In this document: in pieces, positions 55,626 through 64,000 of the stretch
How the letters are laid out: each line of letters begins with the position of its first letter
How positions within the stretch are numbered: the stretch's first letter is position 1
NCBI RefSeq assembly: GCF_009857815.1
Contig: NZ_WVVW01000011.1
Location: 186,001-250,000, forward strand
Length of the DNA stretch: 64,000 nucleotides
From: Pseudomaricurvus sp. HS19
Lineage (GTDB): Bacteria; Pseudomonadota; Gammaproteobacteria; Pseudomonadales; Cellvibrionaceae
Reading direction: 5' to 3'
The notes under the pieces: model-generated
The model's database searches: none
The model's input: the letters and a program-made list of their open reading frames with translations, nothing else
Told to the model about the DNA's origin: nothing
Program-made: the position numbers and the translations under genes

Positions 55626-55937
55626 TCAGTGCTCCCGGTCCGGTTCCACTCCCCCTCCCAAACCCTGTCGCGGCCCATGCCTGAGAATACTGGCCAGGCT
55701 GCGTACGGCGTCTTCCAGATTATGCAGGTGGCCGTGAATCTGCGGATTCGGCGACTGCACCTGTTGCCGCGAACACTTCGAGACCCGGTTCCAGTTCAAC
55801 ACCGCCTCTTCCGTGGTGCGCCGGTGCGGGCCCGTCGCCTTGCAGTGCTGGCAGCATACGGCGCGGGATAGCAGATGATGGCTGATGTGCATGTTGCAGC
55901 TGCCACAGAAGGGGCAGGGCTCCAGGTTTGATGCCAT
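55626..55937 (-). CDS. Lar-like (restriction alleviation type) zinc ribbon protein
   Basis: The first 55 of 103 residues match the Lar zinc ribbon: LEPCPFCGSCNMHI then AVCCQHCKATGPH and EEAVLNWNRV. Lar proteins of prophages modify the EcoK restriction response; chromosomal homologues of similar size have unknown roles. The C-terminal 45 residues are unrelated and helical. GGAG six bases before the ATG fixes the start. It is isolated, with a 450-base gap upstream; no phage genes are nearby. Confidence 0.8.
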   Translation of the reverse strand: MASNLEPCPFCGSCNMHISHHLLSRAVCCQHCKATGPHRRTTEEAVLNWNRVSKCSRQQVQSPNPQIHGHLHNLEDAVRSLASILRHGPRQGLGGGVEPDREH

Positions 55938-56386
55938 GGGGTACTCCATTCGGGTCTGAACAGCCAGGCAATGCGGTCGCAGCGAAAACAGCGGCGCGGC
56001 CGGGCCGGTAACTGGGGGCTATCGCTATTGTTATGGACGGTGTTGCTATAACCCGTGAGGGCTGTGAACGGCTGGTGACGGTAATTGGTCTTTTCTGAGG
56101 GGAGTCGGGGCCAAACCAGGTCGGGAAGACCCGGGACAGGAAGGGTATCCGGAGACGGCGGATATCCAGAATCATTCGGTAGATACCTCCTGGTTATCTA
56201 CGTCAGTTCTCTGGAGTGTAGGCTGATTACCGGCCAATGCAACCCCGACCAAGGGTGTAGTGCGAATGGCGGGACTGCCAACGGACAAACGCAGCCGGCT
56301 GGTGTAGAATTTGCGCCTGTTTTATTCCGTGAATACCCGTGATTGCAGAAGCCAGTCTTCTGTACCGTGATAACCCAGAGTGAGAG
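55938..56386. other. Region upstream of fumarase and the Lar-like gene
   Basis: These 449 bases separate two divergent genes and should hold both promoters. TAGAAT lies near 56306 as a possible -10 box for the fumarase gene, without a good -35 partner. No gene or repeat is supported. Confidence 0.4.
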
Positions 56387-57913
56387 ATGTCGCTGATGAC
56401 TACGGTAATCCGCAAAGACGACCTGATCGACAGCATCGCCGATGCGCTGCAGTTTATTTCCTACTACCACCCCAAAGACTTCATCAAAGCGGTTTACGAG
56501 GCCTATCAGCGCGAAGCCAACCCCGCCGCCAAGGACGCCATGGCGCAGATCCTGATCAACTCCCGCATGTGTGCGGAGGGCCATCGCCCCATCTGTCAGG
56601 ACACCGGTATCGTCAGCGTTATCATGAAAATCGGTATGAACGTGCAGTGGGATACCGATTGCAGCCTGGAAGAGATGATCAACGAAGGCGTGCGTCGCGC
56701 CTACAACCACCCGGACAACAAGCTGCGCGCCTCTGTGCTGGCAGATCCGGACGGTGCCCGCAAAAATACCGGCGACAACACCCCCGCCATGATCACCACC
56801 AAGATCGTTCCCGGTGACAAGGTGGAAGTGCACGTGGTGGCCAAGGGTGGCGGTTCTGAAGCCAAGACCAAGTTCGCCATGCTCAACCCCTCCGACAACG
56901 TGGTGGAGTGGATCCTGAAGATGGTGCCACAGATGGGCGCTGGCTGGTGTCCGCCCGGTATCCTCGGTATTGGTATCGGCGGTACCGCTGACAAGGCCAT
57001 GGCTATGGCCAAGGAAGCGCTGCTGGACCCGATCGATATCCAGGACCTGCGCGAGCGCGGTGCCTCCAACCGCTCCGAAGAGCTGCGTCTGGAGATCATG
57101 GACAAGGTCAACAAGCTGGGTATCGGTGCCCAGGGCCTGGGTGGTCTGACCACCGTTCTGGATGTGAAGGTAAAAGATTGCCCCACGCACGCGGCCAACA
57201 AGCCTATCGCCGTGATCCCCAACTGTGCTGCCACCCGCCTGTGCAAGTTCACCCTGGACGGTTCCGGCCCCTCCCTGCAGACCCCGCCAGACCTGAGTGA
57301 CTGGCCGGAAATTACCTGGGAAGTGGGCAATGCCCGTCGCGTCAACCTGGATGAGCTGACCAAGGAAGACCTGGCCGAGTGGAAAACCGGTGAAACCGTA
57401 CTCCTGTCCGGTAAGTTGCTTACCGGCCGCGACGCCGCTCACAAGCGCCTGGTGGATATGATTGCCAAGGGCGAAGAGCTGCCAGTGGACTTCACCAACC
57501 GTATGATCTACTACGTAGGCCCGGTTGATCCTGTGGGCGACGAGGTTGTCGGTCCTGCTGGTCCAACCACCGCTACCCGTATGGACAAGTTCACTCGCAC
57601 CATGCTGGAAAAAACCGGCCTCATCGGCATGGTGGGTAAATCCGAGCGTGGCCCTGAGGCGATTACTGCCATCAAGGACAACAAGGCGGTTTACCTGATG
57701 GCCGTGGGCGGCTCTGCCTACCTGGTCTCCAAAGCCATCAAGGCCTCCAAGGTGCTGGGCTTTGCCGACCTGGGTATGGAAGCCATTTACGAGTTCGAAG
57801 TGAAGGACATGCCTGTGACTGTGGCTGTGGACGTGAACGGTGAGTCCGTACACACCACCGGCCCGCAGATCTGGCAGGCCAAGATCGAAGAGGGCGTGAT
57901 CGAGGTGCAGTAA
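56387..57913 (+). CDS. fumA: Class I fumarate hydratase (4Fe-4S)
   Basis: This 508-residue fused class I fumarase converts fumarate to malate in the citric acid cycle. Iron-sulfur cysteines are visible in RPICQDTG, GWCPPGILGIGIGG and NCAATRLCKF. DNTPAMITT and FTRTMLEKTGLIGMVGKSERG mark the N- and C-domain catalytic parts. The 4Fe-4S cluster makes the enzyme sensitive to superoxide, relevant given sodB and the superoxide reductase-like gene nearby. GAG six bases before the ATG is the ribosome binding site; a second ATG nine bases later is possible. Confidence 0.96.
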   Translation: MSLMTTVIRKDDLIDSIADALQFISYYHPKDFIKAVYEAYQREANPAAKDAMAQILINSRMCAEGHRPICQDTGIVSVIMKIGMNVQWDTDCSLEEMINEGVRRAYNHPDNKLRASVLADPDGARKNTGDNTPAMITTKIVPGDKVEVHVVAKGGGSEAKTKFAMLNPSDNVVEWILKMVPQMGAGWCPPGILGIGIGGTADKAMAMAKEALLDPIDIQDLRERGASNRSEELRLEIMDKVNKLGIGAQGLGGLTTVLDVKVKDCPTHAANKPIAVIPNCAATRLCKFTLDGSGPSLQTPPDLSDWPEITWEVGNARRVNLDELTKEDLAEWKTGETVLLSGKLLTGRDAAHKRLVDMIAKGEELPVDFTNRMIYYVGPVDPVGDEVVGPAGPTTATRMDKFTRTMLEKTGLIGMVGKSERGPEAITAIKDNKAVYLMAVGGSAYLVSKAIKASKVLGFADLGMEAIYEFEVKDMPVTVAVDVNGESVHTTGPQIWQAKIEEGVIEVQ

Positions 57914-57934
57914 GCCCCGGTTACACCTCTCGTC

Positions 57935-57963
57935 AAAAAGGCAGACTTCGGTCTGCCTTTTTT
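57935..57963 (+). terminator. Intrinsic terminator of the fumarase gene
   Basis: AAAAAGGCAGAC and GTCTGCCTTTTT form a perfect stem around a TTCG tetraloop with a T-tract, 22 bases after the stop codon. Confidence 0.93.
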
Positions 57964-58047
57964 GTGCCTGCCGGTCAGGCAGGGGTGTCAGCGGGTTGCC
58001 GGGGTGTACTACACTGGCGGGTAAGCCTTGCTGTCAGGAGCAGAACG

Positions 58048-58389
58048 ATGACCAGACTGGTAAATGAGAGCTGCGCCGCCTGTGACCGCAATGCTATAGC
58101 GGTGGAGGCCGATGAACAGGCGGAACTGCTGCTGCAGCTACCTGGCTGGCAGGTAGTGGGGCGCGACGGTGTGCCGCAGCTGGAAAAGGTCTACAGCTTC
58201 AAGGATTTCAATGGCGCGCTGGATTTTGCCAATGCGGTAGGAGAGCTGGCGGAAGGGGCCAATCACCATCCCGCTATTCTGGTGGAGTGGGGCAAAACCA
58301 CGGTCCGCTGGTGGACACATACCATCGGTGGCCTGCATCGTAACGATTTTATTATGGCGGCGAAGACCGATTATCTGCATGGGAAGTAG
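58048..58389 (+). CDS. phhB: Pterin-4-alpha-carbinolamine dehydratase PhhB/PCD
   Basis: This 113-residue protein dehydrates 4a-hydroxytetrahydropterin formed by aromatic amino acid hydroxylases. The family signature NHHPAILVEWGKTTVRWWTH and GGLHRNDFIMA (active-site His residues) are intact. CAGGAG stands seven bases before the ATG. No phhA is adjacent, so it may be moonlighting or serve a hydroxylase encoded elsewhere. Confidence 0.95.
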   Translation: MTRLVNESCAACDRNAIAVEADEQAELLLQLPGWQVVGRDGVPQLEKVYSFKDFNGALDFANAVGELAEGANHHPAILVEWGKTTVRWWTHTIGGLHRNDFIMAAKTDYLHGK

Positions 58390-58490
58390 CTGCGAGTAGC
58401 GAGGACGCATTGCTTTGAGTAGCGAGGAGCGTGAACGCTTCGCTCGAGTTGCGAGTACAAGCTTGTCTTAGTCACAGGACAAGTCATCAT

Positions 58491-58550
58491 GCCACTCGCC
58501 ACTCGCCACTCGCCACTCGCCACTCGCCACTCGCCACTCGCCACTCGCCA
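58491..58550. repeat. GCCACTC heptamer tandem array, eight copies
   Basis: Eight perfect copies of GCCACTC plus a partial GCCA run without interruption over 60 bases. Upstream (58393-58460) are degenerate inverse forms such as GCGAGTAGCGAGGACGC. Such perfect short arrays change copy number by slippage. It sits in the gap between phhB and rnfE. Confidence 0.95.
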
Positions 58551-58555
58551 GGTTC

Positions 58556-58626
58556 GTCATCCCCGCGCACAAGGTGAATTGCCGCTCAGCGGCAAGAGAG
58601 GGCACTCTGGGGTGGGCGGGGATCCA
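58556..58626 (+). repeat. 71-bp repeat, left copy of an inverted pair around rnfEGD
   Basis: It starts GTCATCCCCGCGCACAAGG and ends GTGGGCGGGGATCCA, with an inner GCCGCTCAGCGGC stem. The sequence matches the reverse complement of 61204-61274 over its full length, with differences mainly in the inner stem. It looks like an extended form of the GTCATTCCCGCG family. Confidence 0.85.
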
Positions 58627-58636
58627 TCTCGAACAC

Positions 58637-59347
58637 TCAGCTAATAGTCCCCGTAGTCCGCACCCGCTTGCTGCCCTTGGCTGCAGGCGCCTCGCGACGG
58701 GCTTTCTCGCGCTTTTCCACTTCAGCATCAATCACGTTCTTCAGCGCAATCAGCATCCCCGCCACAACAAAGGCGCCGGGTGGCAGCACCGCCACCAGCA
58801 GGCCGCTGTAGTTCTGGAACAGAGTAATGGTCCAACCGGCCGCCATGGGGCCCAGCAGCAGGTCCATTTCAGCAAACAGGGTGCCGTGGCCGAGAATCTC
58901 GCGAATGGCGCCGATGGCGAGCAGCACCAGCATAAAGCCGGTACCCATCATAAAGCCGTCCAGCGCCGAGGCGCCCACCGTGTTTTTGCTGGCAAAGGCG
59001 TCGGCGCGGCCGAGGATCACACAGTTGGTCACGATCAACGGAATAAAAATACCGAGGATCTGGTAGAGCTCGTAGGTAAAGGCCTTCATCAGCAGTTCGG
59101 TGCAGGTGGTGAAGGAGGCGATGATCATCACGAAGGCCGGCAGGCGCACCGCGTCGCTGACGGTTTTGCGGATCAGGGACACAGCCACGTTGGAGCCCAC
59201 CAGTACGAGGGTGGTGGCCAGGCCCAGGCCGAGGGCGTTAACCACACTGCCGCTCACCGCCAGCAGCGGACACAGGCCCAGCAGCTGTACCAGCGCCGGG
59301 TTGTTTTTCCAGAGTCCGTTATGGGTAATCTCTTTATAGGTTGCCAT
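58637..59347 (-). CDS. rnfE: Rnf/Rsx electron transport complex subunit E
   Basis: This 236-residue inner-membrane subunit has six helices and begins [20 protein letters not shown], a family hallmark. Conserved cysteines for a membrane Fe-S site lie in [11 protein letters not shown] and [13 protein letters not shown]. The start lies five bases after the rnfG stop. It is the last gene of the rnf run here, and no nth follows, unlike E. coli. The Rnf complex couples NADH-ferredoxin electron flow to ion transport, or in E. coli reduces SoxR. Confidence 0.97.
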   Translation of the reverse strand: MATYKEITHNGLWKNNPALVQLLGLCPLLAVSGSVVNALGLGLATTLVLVGSNVAVSLIRKTVSDAVRLPAFVMIIASFTTCTELLMKAFTYELYQILGIFIPLIVTNCVILGRADAFASKNTVGASALDGFMMGTGFMLVLLAIGAIREILGHGTLFAEMDLLLGPMAAGWTITLFQNYSGLLVAVLPPGAFVVAGMLIALKNVIDAEVEKREKARREAPAAKGSKRVRTTGTIS

Positions 59348-59352
59348 AGTGA

Positions 59353-60048
59353 TCACTCAGTCTCTTGGGAGTTGGCTGCGGCCAGCGGCTGTTCATCCTG
59401 GGGCTTTTCATCCAGCGGAGTTTCGTTCAGGGGCTTTTCACTCAGGGGATGGCTCAGCTGGAAAAACTCCAGTGCCTTCTTCACCTGCTTCACCACCGCG
59501 CGCGGGGTGATGGTGGCGCCGGTAAACTGGTCAAAGACACCGCCATCCTTTTTTACCGCCCATTCAGCGGGGGAGGGGGAGTTCAGGGATTTGTCGTCAA
59601 AGCCCAGCAGCCAGTCGCTTTTCTTCAGGTCCACCTTGTCGCCGAGGCCCGGGGTTTCATTGTGGGCCAGCACCCGCACACCGGCAACGCTGCCGTCTTT
59701 ATTGATGCCGATAATCAGCTTGATATCACCGCTGTAACCGTCCGGTGCCACCGCCGGAATAATGGCGGCCACCGGCTTACCCTGCTCGCGGGCGATATGG
59801 ATGTTGCCACCATTTTTCAGCCCCAGCAGTTGCCAGAAGCGTGGCTCCACCGCAACTGTGTCCAGCAGCAGGTCGTTATCGTGACGCTCCAGCGGCACGA
59901 TCTGCAGCAGTGCTTTCTGCGCCGCTTCACGCTCGGCGGCGGCAATGCGGTCGGCGGTGCCCAGCTCGGTACCGGCCAGGATCGCGGCGGTTACCAGGGC
60001 AAAGGCGCCCAGCAGGAAGCTGTTGGTGCTGATGGATTTACCCAGCAT
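59353..60048 (-). CDS. rnfG: Rnf/Rsx electron transport complex subunit G (covalent FMN)
   Basis: One N-terminal helix anchors a periplasmic FMN-binding domain. The flavinylation motif [11 protein letters not shown] is intact, with FMN esterified to a Thr by ApbE (family knowledge). The C-terminal tail after residue 205 is charged and repetitive ([19 protein letters not shown]), longer than usual. Length is 231 residues. It is preceded by rnfD with 13 bases between them. Confidence 0.96.
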   Translation of the reverse strand: MLGKSISTNSFLLGAFALVTAAILAGTELGTADRIAAAEREAAQKALLQIVPLERHDNDLLLDTVAVEPRFWQLLGLKNGGNIHIAREQGKPVAAIIPAVAPDGYSGDIKLIIGINKDGSVAGVRVLAHNETPGLGDKVDLKKSDWLLGFDDKSLNSPSPAEWAVKKDGGVFDQFTGATITPRAVVKQVKKALEFFQLSHPLSEKPLNETPLDEKPQDEQPLAAANSQETE

Positions 60049-60061
60049 GGTGTTTCAATCC

Positions 60062-61120
60062 TTATTCACTTTTTTCTGTAGCGCGGCGGGATTTCTCGTG
60101 GCCATAGGTGCGCGGCAGGGTGTAGTAATCGATAAAGGGGGCGGCGAAGTTCATCAGCAGCACCGCAAAGGCCATGGCATCGGGGTAGTTGCCCCAGACG
60201 CGGATCAGGTAGACCAGCAGGCCCACACCGGCGCCGTAGATGAGCCGCCCTTTGTTGCTGACCGCGGAGGTGACCGGGTCGGTAACGATAAAGAAGGCAC
60301 CCAGCATGGTGGCGCCGGAGAACAGATGGAACAGTGGCGAGCCGCCACTGCTGGAGCTGCCGCCGTCGTAGAAAATCACTGACATCAGGGTCAGGGTGGC
60401 GAGCATGGCCACTGGCGCATGCCAGGTAAAAATGCGGCGCGCCAGCAGATAGAGACCGCCCAGCAGGAAGCCGATATTGACCCACTCCCAGCCAGCGCCG
60501 GCAAAGTCAGCGGTGCTGAAGATCGGGTTGGCGGCGTAGACCTGGTCCACCATCAGGCCACTGGTCTGCTTGAAGGCATCCAGCGGTGTGGCGCCGGACC
60601 AGCCGTCCAGCGGTGCGTTGGCCCAGATATGGGCAAGCGCTGCGGTAATGCCTACGGTGTTCTGGCCGTCAGCAAGTGCCGGCGTGGGGGTGGCCCACTG
60701 GGTCATCTCCACCGGGAAGGAGATCAGCAGCACCACATAGCCCACCATGGCCGGGTTAAAGGGGTTGTAGCCCATGCCGCCGTAGAGGTGTTTGGCGATT
60801 ACGATGGCGAAGAACATGCCCACGGCCACTACCCACCAGGGGCAATAGGGGGGCAGCGCCATACCCAGCAGCAGGGCCGTGACCAGGGCGCTGCAGTCGC
60901 GCAGGTAAAAGCCCACCGGGCGTTTGCGCAGCAGCAGGATGCCGCACTCAAACAGCAGGGCAAAGGCGCTGGCGGCCAGCACATTGAGAATGCTGCCGGG
61001 GCCAAAAAACCAGGTCAGTGCCGCCAGCCCGGGAATACAGGCCAGCATCACCTGACGCATCACACCACCGGTATCACCACGACGGGTGGCGTGGGGTGAG
61101 CTGACTTTCAAAAACGCCAT
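60062..61120 (-). CDS. rnfD: Rnf/Rsx electron transport complex subunit D (covalent FMN)
   Basis: This polytopic 352-residue protein shares its fold with NqrB. The covalent FMN site SGATPLDAF is present, as is the YGGMGYNPFNPAMVGYVVLLISFP segment. It is separated from rnfC by an unusual 324-base gap filled with repeats, whereas rnfC and rnfD usually abut. Coupled expression with rnfC may therefore be reduced. Confidence 0.97.
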   Translation of the reverse strand: MAFLKVSSPHATRRGDTGGVMRQVMLACIPGLAALTWFFGPGSILNVLAASAFALLFECGILLLRKRPVGFYLRDCSALVTALLLGMALPPYCPWWVVAVGMFFAIVIAKHLYGGMGYNPFNPAMVGYVVLLISFPVEMTQWATPTPALADGQNTVGITAALAHIWANAPLDGWSGATPLDAFKQTSGLMVDQVYAANPIFSTADFAGAGWEWVNIGFLLGGLYLLARRIFTWHAPVAMLATLTLMSVIFYDGGSSSSGGSPLFHLFSGATMLGAFFIVTDPVTSAVSNKGRLIYGAGVGLLVYLIRVWGNYPDAMAFAVLLMNFAAPFIDYYTLPRTYGHEKSRRATEKSE

Positions 61121-61203
61121 TTTGTGTTCCTTTCAGTTGCCGGGGATTTGCCGGCGGTAATTCTTGCAATCATCAGCCGATGATCTGGGCTGGCGCGGTA
61201 CAC

Positions 61204-61274
61204 TGGATTCCCGCCCACCCCAGAGTGCCCTCTCTTGCAGCCAAGCTGCAATTCACCTTATGCGCGGGAATGAC
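61204..61274 (-). repeat. 71-bp repeat, right copy of an inverted pair around rnfEGD
   Basis: Reading on the minus strand it begins GTCATTCCCGCGCATAAGG and ends GTGGGCGGGAATCCA, matching 58556-58626 with the same length. The inner stem (CAGCTTGGCTG) differs from the partner's but keeps self-complementarity, a sign of selection for a hairpin. Confidence 0.85.
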
Positions 61275-61410
61275 AAGGTTGGGTCCTCGTGTTCGCAGTG
61301 AACACCTATCACGCTGCCAGACCCCGTCTCAGTCGGCCCGGGTGTTACACAGGCAGCGCATTAATCTTGTCTTCCGTTGTTACGCTTACATGCATATTCC
61401 AAAAACCGGA

Positions 61411-61436
61411 GTCATTCCCGCGCAGGCGGGAATCCA
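61411..61436 (+). repeat. Single TCATTCCCGCG palindrome next to the rnfC stop
   Basis: GTCATTCCCGCGCAGGCGGG followed by AATCCA is identical to the core of copy 2 in the 15780 array. It ends nine bases after the rnfC stop region and may act as a 3' hairpin of the rnfC message. Confidence 0.9.
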
Positions 61437-61444
61437 TCAGGGCA

Positions 61445-64000
61445 TTACGCCTGTAGCTCGCCCTGCAGCTTCTCCAGCTTGGCTTCACTCTTTTCCACGG
61501 CCCCGCGGAAGGCGTCGATATTGGGGTCGTCTTCCGCTTCTGCCTTGGCCAGGCGCTCGCGGGCTTTCTGCAGGCGCTTCTCCGCTGACTCGATCTGGTC
61601 GCGCAGCTTCTCTTCGTCGCTCATGCTGGCCTGTGCTGCGGCCTTGGCCTTGGCGCGTTCGATAGCCTGGGCTGCAGCGTCGGGTTCGGCGGCAGCTTCG
61701 GCAGGTGTTTCCTCTGCCGCAGGCTGGCCCTGCAATTCCGGCGCGGCAGGGTTGATAGCCCGCAGCTGTTCGCGCAGCTCCTGCTGTTTGCCCTGCAGTT
61801 TGTCAAAGCCGGTTTGCAGGGCGTCGACGGTGTCGGCACCTTCGGCTTTGGCCTGCGCCAGCTTATCGCCAGCTTTCTGCAGGCGGCCCTCAAGGCTCTG
61901 CAGCTGATCGCGCAGTTTGTCCTCGTCGCTCATGCTGGAGCGGGCGGCGGCTTTGGCTTTCGCGCGCTCAATGGCGGCGGCAGCGGCGTCCTGCTCTGCA
62001 GGTGCCTGGGCCACCGGTTCCACCGGGCCCAGCTCCGCCAGTTCTTTCTCGCTGGCGGCGATCTTCTCTTTCAGCTTGTCGGCGCCGGTTTGCAGGGCCT
62101 CCACCTTGTCACTGCCTTCGGCTTTGGCCGCGGCGAGTTTCTCTTCGGCCTTGGCCAGACGCTCGCGTAATGACTCCAGGTTGGCTCGCAGCTGCTCGTC
62201 CGGGGCCATGGTCATCTTGGCCTGGGCGCGGGCAATGGCTGCAGCCACCGGGTCATCCGCCGCCGGTGCTGCCGGAGCAGCAGCGCTACTGCCATCGAAG
62301 GCGGCCAGTTTGCTCTCGGCTTCGTTCAGTTTCAGCTCCGCCTGCTTCAATTGTGCAGACAGCTTCTCCTTCATCTCGCCTTCGGCAGCGCTGATCTTCT
62401 CCTGCAGCTTTTCGACGCGACCTTTGGCGCTGAGGGCGGAACGCTCGAGACGGGCCTTCTCTTCCTCGGGTGATTTTTGAGTCGCCTGGGCGCGGGCTAC
62501 GGCGGCGGCCACAATGTCCGCTTTAGGCGCGGTTGGCACTGCTTCATTGCCATTGGCTTTCTGCTCTGCCAGCTTTTTCTTGGCCTCTTCCGCCGCTTTC
62601 TGGCGAGCAAGGCGCTTGGCCTCTTTCTCGGCTTCGGCCTTGGCGATGCGCTCCTGACGGTACTCAAAGCGCTTGCGGGAGCGGTCGGACTTCTCTTTCT
62701 CGATCGCCAGCTGGCGTATGGTGCCCTTGGCGGCGCGGTAGTACTGCACCAGCGGAATGTTGCTGGGGCAGACGTAAGAGCAGGCGCCGCACTCGATGCA
62801 GTCCTTGATGTTGTGAGCTTCGAGGCGTTCGTAATCTTCAGAGCGGGCGTACCAGTACATCTGCTGTGGCAGCAGGCTTACCGGGCAAGCTTCGGCACAC
62901 ATGCCGCAGCGGATACAGGCCTGGGCCGGCGCTGGCGGCGGCAGCTCTTTCTTGCTGGGGGCCAGCAGGCAGTTGGTGGTCTTCACCACCGGTGCATCGT
63001 CCTGCTCCAGGGCGTAACCCATCATCGGGCCGCCGACAATCAGGCGGCTGGCTTTCTTGCCGATAAAACCGTGCTCTGCCAGCACGTGGCGGATGGGAGT
63101 GCCGAGACGCACTACCACATTGCGTTGGGTCTCCAGCGCCTCGCCCACCACGGTGGTGATGCGCTCAATCAGCGGCTTGCCATAGCGCACCGCTTCCCAG
63201 GCCGCCACGGTGGTGCCCACGTTCTGCAGCACAATGCCGATGGTGGCGGGGATCTGGCCGGCGGGCACTTCCTTGCCGGTGAGAATCTGGATCAGTTGTT
63301 TCTCGCCACCGGAGGGGTATTTGGTGGGGAAGCTGGCCACTTCCACATTGGTGCCTTCGGCGGCCTTGCGCACCGCGGCGATGGCGGCGGGCTTGTTGTC
63401 TTCGATGCCGATCACCACCCGGGCCGGGTTGCCCAGCAGGTGGGCCAGCAGTTGGGTGCCGCTCACCAGATCTGCGGGGCGGGTCTGCATCAGGATATCG
63501 TCAGCGGTGATGTAGGGCTCACACTCGGTGCCGTTGATGATCAGGGTATCGATCTTCTGGTTGCCGCGGGGGTTGAGCTTCACCGCCGACGGGAAGCCGG
63601 CACCGCCCATGCCAGTGATGCCGGCGGCGCGGATCTTCTCCAGCAGCTGTTCGTGGGAGAGCGCCGTATAGTCCTCACAGGGGGTGAACTCCACCCTGCG
63701 GTCTTCTCCATCGGGGCGGATCACCACACAGGGGCCGCTCAGGCCCGAGGGGTGGGGCAGGGTACGGTCTTCCACCGCCACCACGGTACCGGAGGTGGAG
63801 GCGTGAATATTGGCACTCACCGGGCCCTTGGCTTTGGCGATCAGCTGACCGCCAAGCACCTGGTCGCCCTCGGCTACCACTGCCTCGGCAGGTGCGCCGA
63901 TGTGCTGGTTGAGGGGGAAGATCATCTCTTCCGGCAGGGAGACTTCACCCAGTGGCAATTGAAGGGATTGGGCTTTGTTTTCGGGCGGATGGATACCACC
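61445..64000 (-). CDS. rnfC: Rnf/Rsx electron transport complex subunit C with long repetitive C-terminus (5' end outside window)
   Basis: The frame stays open to the window edge, where GGIHPPENK, part of the family N-terminus, is encoded, so a few residues are missing. The core has the FMN/NADH-binding GMGGAGFPSAVKL and GTECEPYI, and two 4Fe-4S motifs, CIRCGMCAEACP and CIECGACSYVCP. Beyond about residue 440 the protein continues for some 400 residues in four alanine-rich coiled-coil repeats of about 80-100 residues, each starting near AAA(I/V)xRAQAK or AIERAKAKAAA. RnfB should lie just beyond the window. Confidence 0.96.
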   Translation of the reverse strand, partial: GGIHPPENKAQSLQLPLGEVSLPEEMIFPLNQHIGAPAEAVVAEGDQVLGGQLIAKAKGPVSANIHASTSGTVVAVEDRTLPHPSGLSGPCVVIRPDGEDRRVEFTPCEDYTALSHEQLLEKIRAAGITGMGGAGFPSAVKLNPRGNQKIDTLIINGTECEPYITADDILMQTRPADLVSGTQLLAHLLGNPARVVIGIEDNKPAAIAAVRKAAEGTNVEVASFPTKYPSGGEKQLIQILTGKEVPAGQIPATIGIVLQNVGTTVAAWEAVRYGKPLIERITTVVGEALETQRNVVVRLGTPIRHVLAEHGFIGKKASRLIVGGPMMGYALEQDDAPVVKTTNCLLAPSKKELPPPAPAQACIRCGMCAEACPVSLLPQQMYWYARSEDYERLEAHNIKDCIECGACSYVCPSNIPLVQYYRAAKGTIRQLAIEKEKSDRSRKRFEYRQERIAKAEAEKEAKRLARQKAAEEAKKKLAEQKANGNEAVPTAPKADIVAAAVARAQATQKSPEEEKARLERSALSAKGRVEKLQEKISAAEGEMKEKLSAQLKQAELKLNEAESKLAAFDGSSAAAPAAPAADDPVAAAIARAQAKMTMAPDEQLRANLESLRERLAKAEEKLAAAKAEGSDKVEALQTGADKLKEKIAASEKELAELGPVEPVAQAPAEQDAAAAAIERAKAKAAARSSMSDEDKLRDQLQSLEGRLQKAGDKLAQAKAEGADTVDALQTGFDKLQGKQQELREQLRAINPAAPELQGQPAAEETPAEAAAEPDAAAQAIERAKAKAAAQASMSDEEKLRDQIESAEKRLQKARERLAKAEAEDDPNIDAFRGAVEKSEAKLEKLQGELQA

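Larger units (their letters stand above)
61121..61444. other. Repeat-filled gap between rnfC and rnfD
   Basis: No gene is supported in these 324 bases. They carry the right copy of the 71-bp inverted repeat (61204-61274) and one TCATTCCCGCG palindrome (61411-61436). Given the usual tight spacing of rnfC and rnfD, the repeats seem to have been inserted into the operon. Confidence 0.7.

Noticed and set aside
58468..58731. 87-codon minus-strand frame coding VASGEWR repeats
   Set aside because: This is a translation of the GCCACTC heptamer array; such frames are common artefacts.

Overview
The window is a chromosomal segment of a Gram-negative gammaproteobacterium. It has LpxC, a complete division and cell wall tail, type IV pilus genes, Rnf, GroESL and an Ampicillin-type (AmpD/AmpE/AmpG) muropeptide recycling set. 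The gene order lpxC - secA - mutT - yacG - coaE - pilD/C/B - pilA - nadC - ampD - ampE is the same ancestral block seen in E. coli (where ppdD/hofB/hofC stand in for pilA/B/C) and in Pseudomonas. The sigma-54 pilA promoter and the GTAGGAGC-type REP elements point towards Pseudomonadales/Cellvibrionales-like bacteria. This placement is inference, since no rRNA gene is present.

Layout. 1-8946: the end of the division/cell wall (dcw) cluster, ftsW(partial)-murG-murC-ddlB-ftsQ-ftsA-ftsZ, then lpxC. 9227-15330: an M23 peptidase, secA, argJ and a Nudix/ThiE-like fusion. 15418-21428: yacG, coaE and the pilus assembly genes pilD, pilC, pilB on the minus strand, with pilA divergent behind a clear sigma-54 promoter. 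21527-34848: an accessory glycan block that breaks the conserved pilA-nadC junction. It holds a GT-C membrane glycosyltransferase, a GtrB/DPM1-like GT2, an MsbA/PglK-type ABC exporter, two CDP-glycerol glycerophosphotransferase-family proteins, a TagD-like cytidylyltransferase, a capsule-synthesis (Kps-like) protein, a methyltransferase, a 739-residue protein joining a sialyltransferase-like part to a pyruvyltransferase-like part, and a UDP-GlcNAc 2-epimerase-like enzyme. From about 24 kb to 34.8 kb the DNA is visibly AT-richer than its flanks. 34896-40461: nadC, a retropepsin-like protease, a DUF1631 protein, ampD and ampE. 40462-48989: a structured gene-poor interval, a small secreted four-cysteine protein, an ABC-2 exporter, an AmpG-like permease, a DUF481 outer membrane-type protein, fxsA and groESL behind a sigma-32 promoter. 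49229-58389: a two-component system divergent from a small periplasmic protein, superoxide reductase and Fe-SOD, a PuuD-like membrane protein, a coiled-coil protein, a Lar-like zinc ribbon protein, class I fumarase and pterin carbinolamine dehydratase. 58637-64000: rnfE, rnfG, rnfD and most of rnfC on the minus strand.

The best candidate for an undescribed system is the 21.5-34.8 kb block. Its content suggests assembly of a glycerol-phosphate-containing, possibly pyruvylated surface glycan, and its first two genes look like a pilin glycosylation pair. Intergenic DNA is unusually rich in palindromic repeats: a 51-bp tandem array, GTAGGAGC REPs, a 71-bp inverted pair around rnfEGD, a GTAGCG cluster, and a GCCACTC heptamer array. 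No rRNA, tRNA, CRISPR array or transposase was seen.
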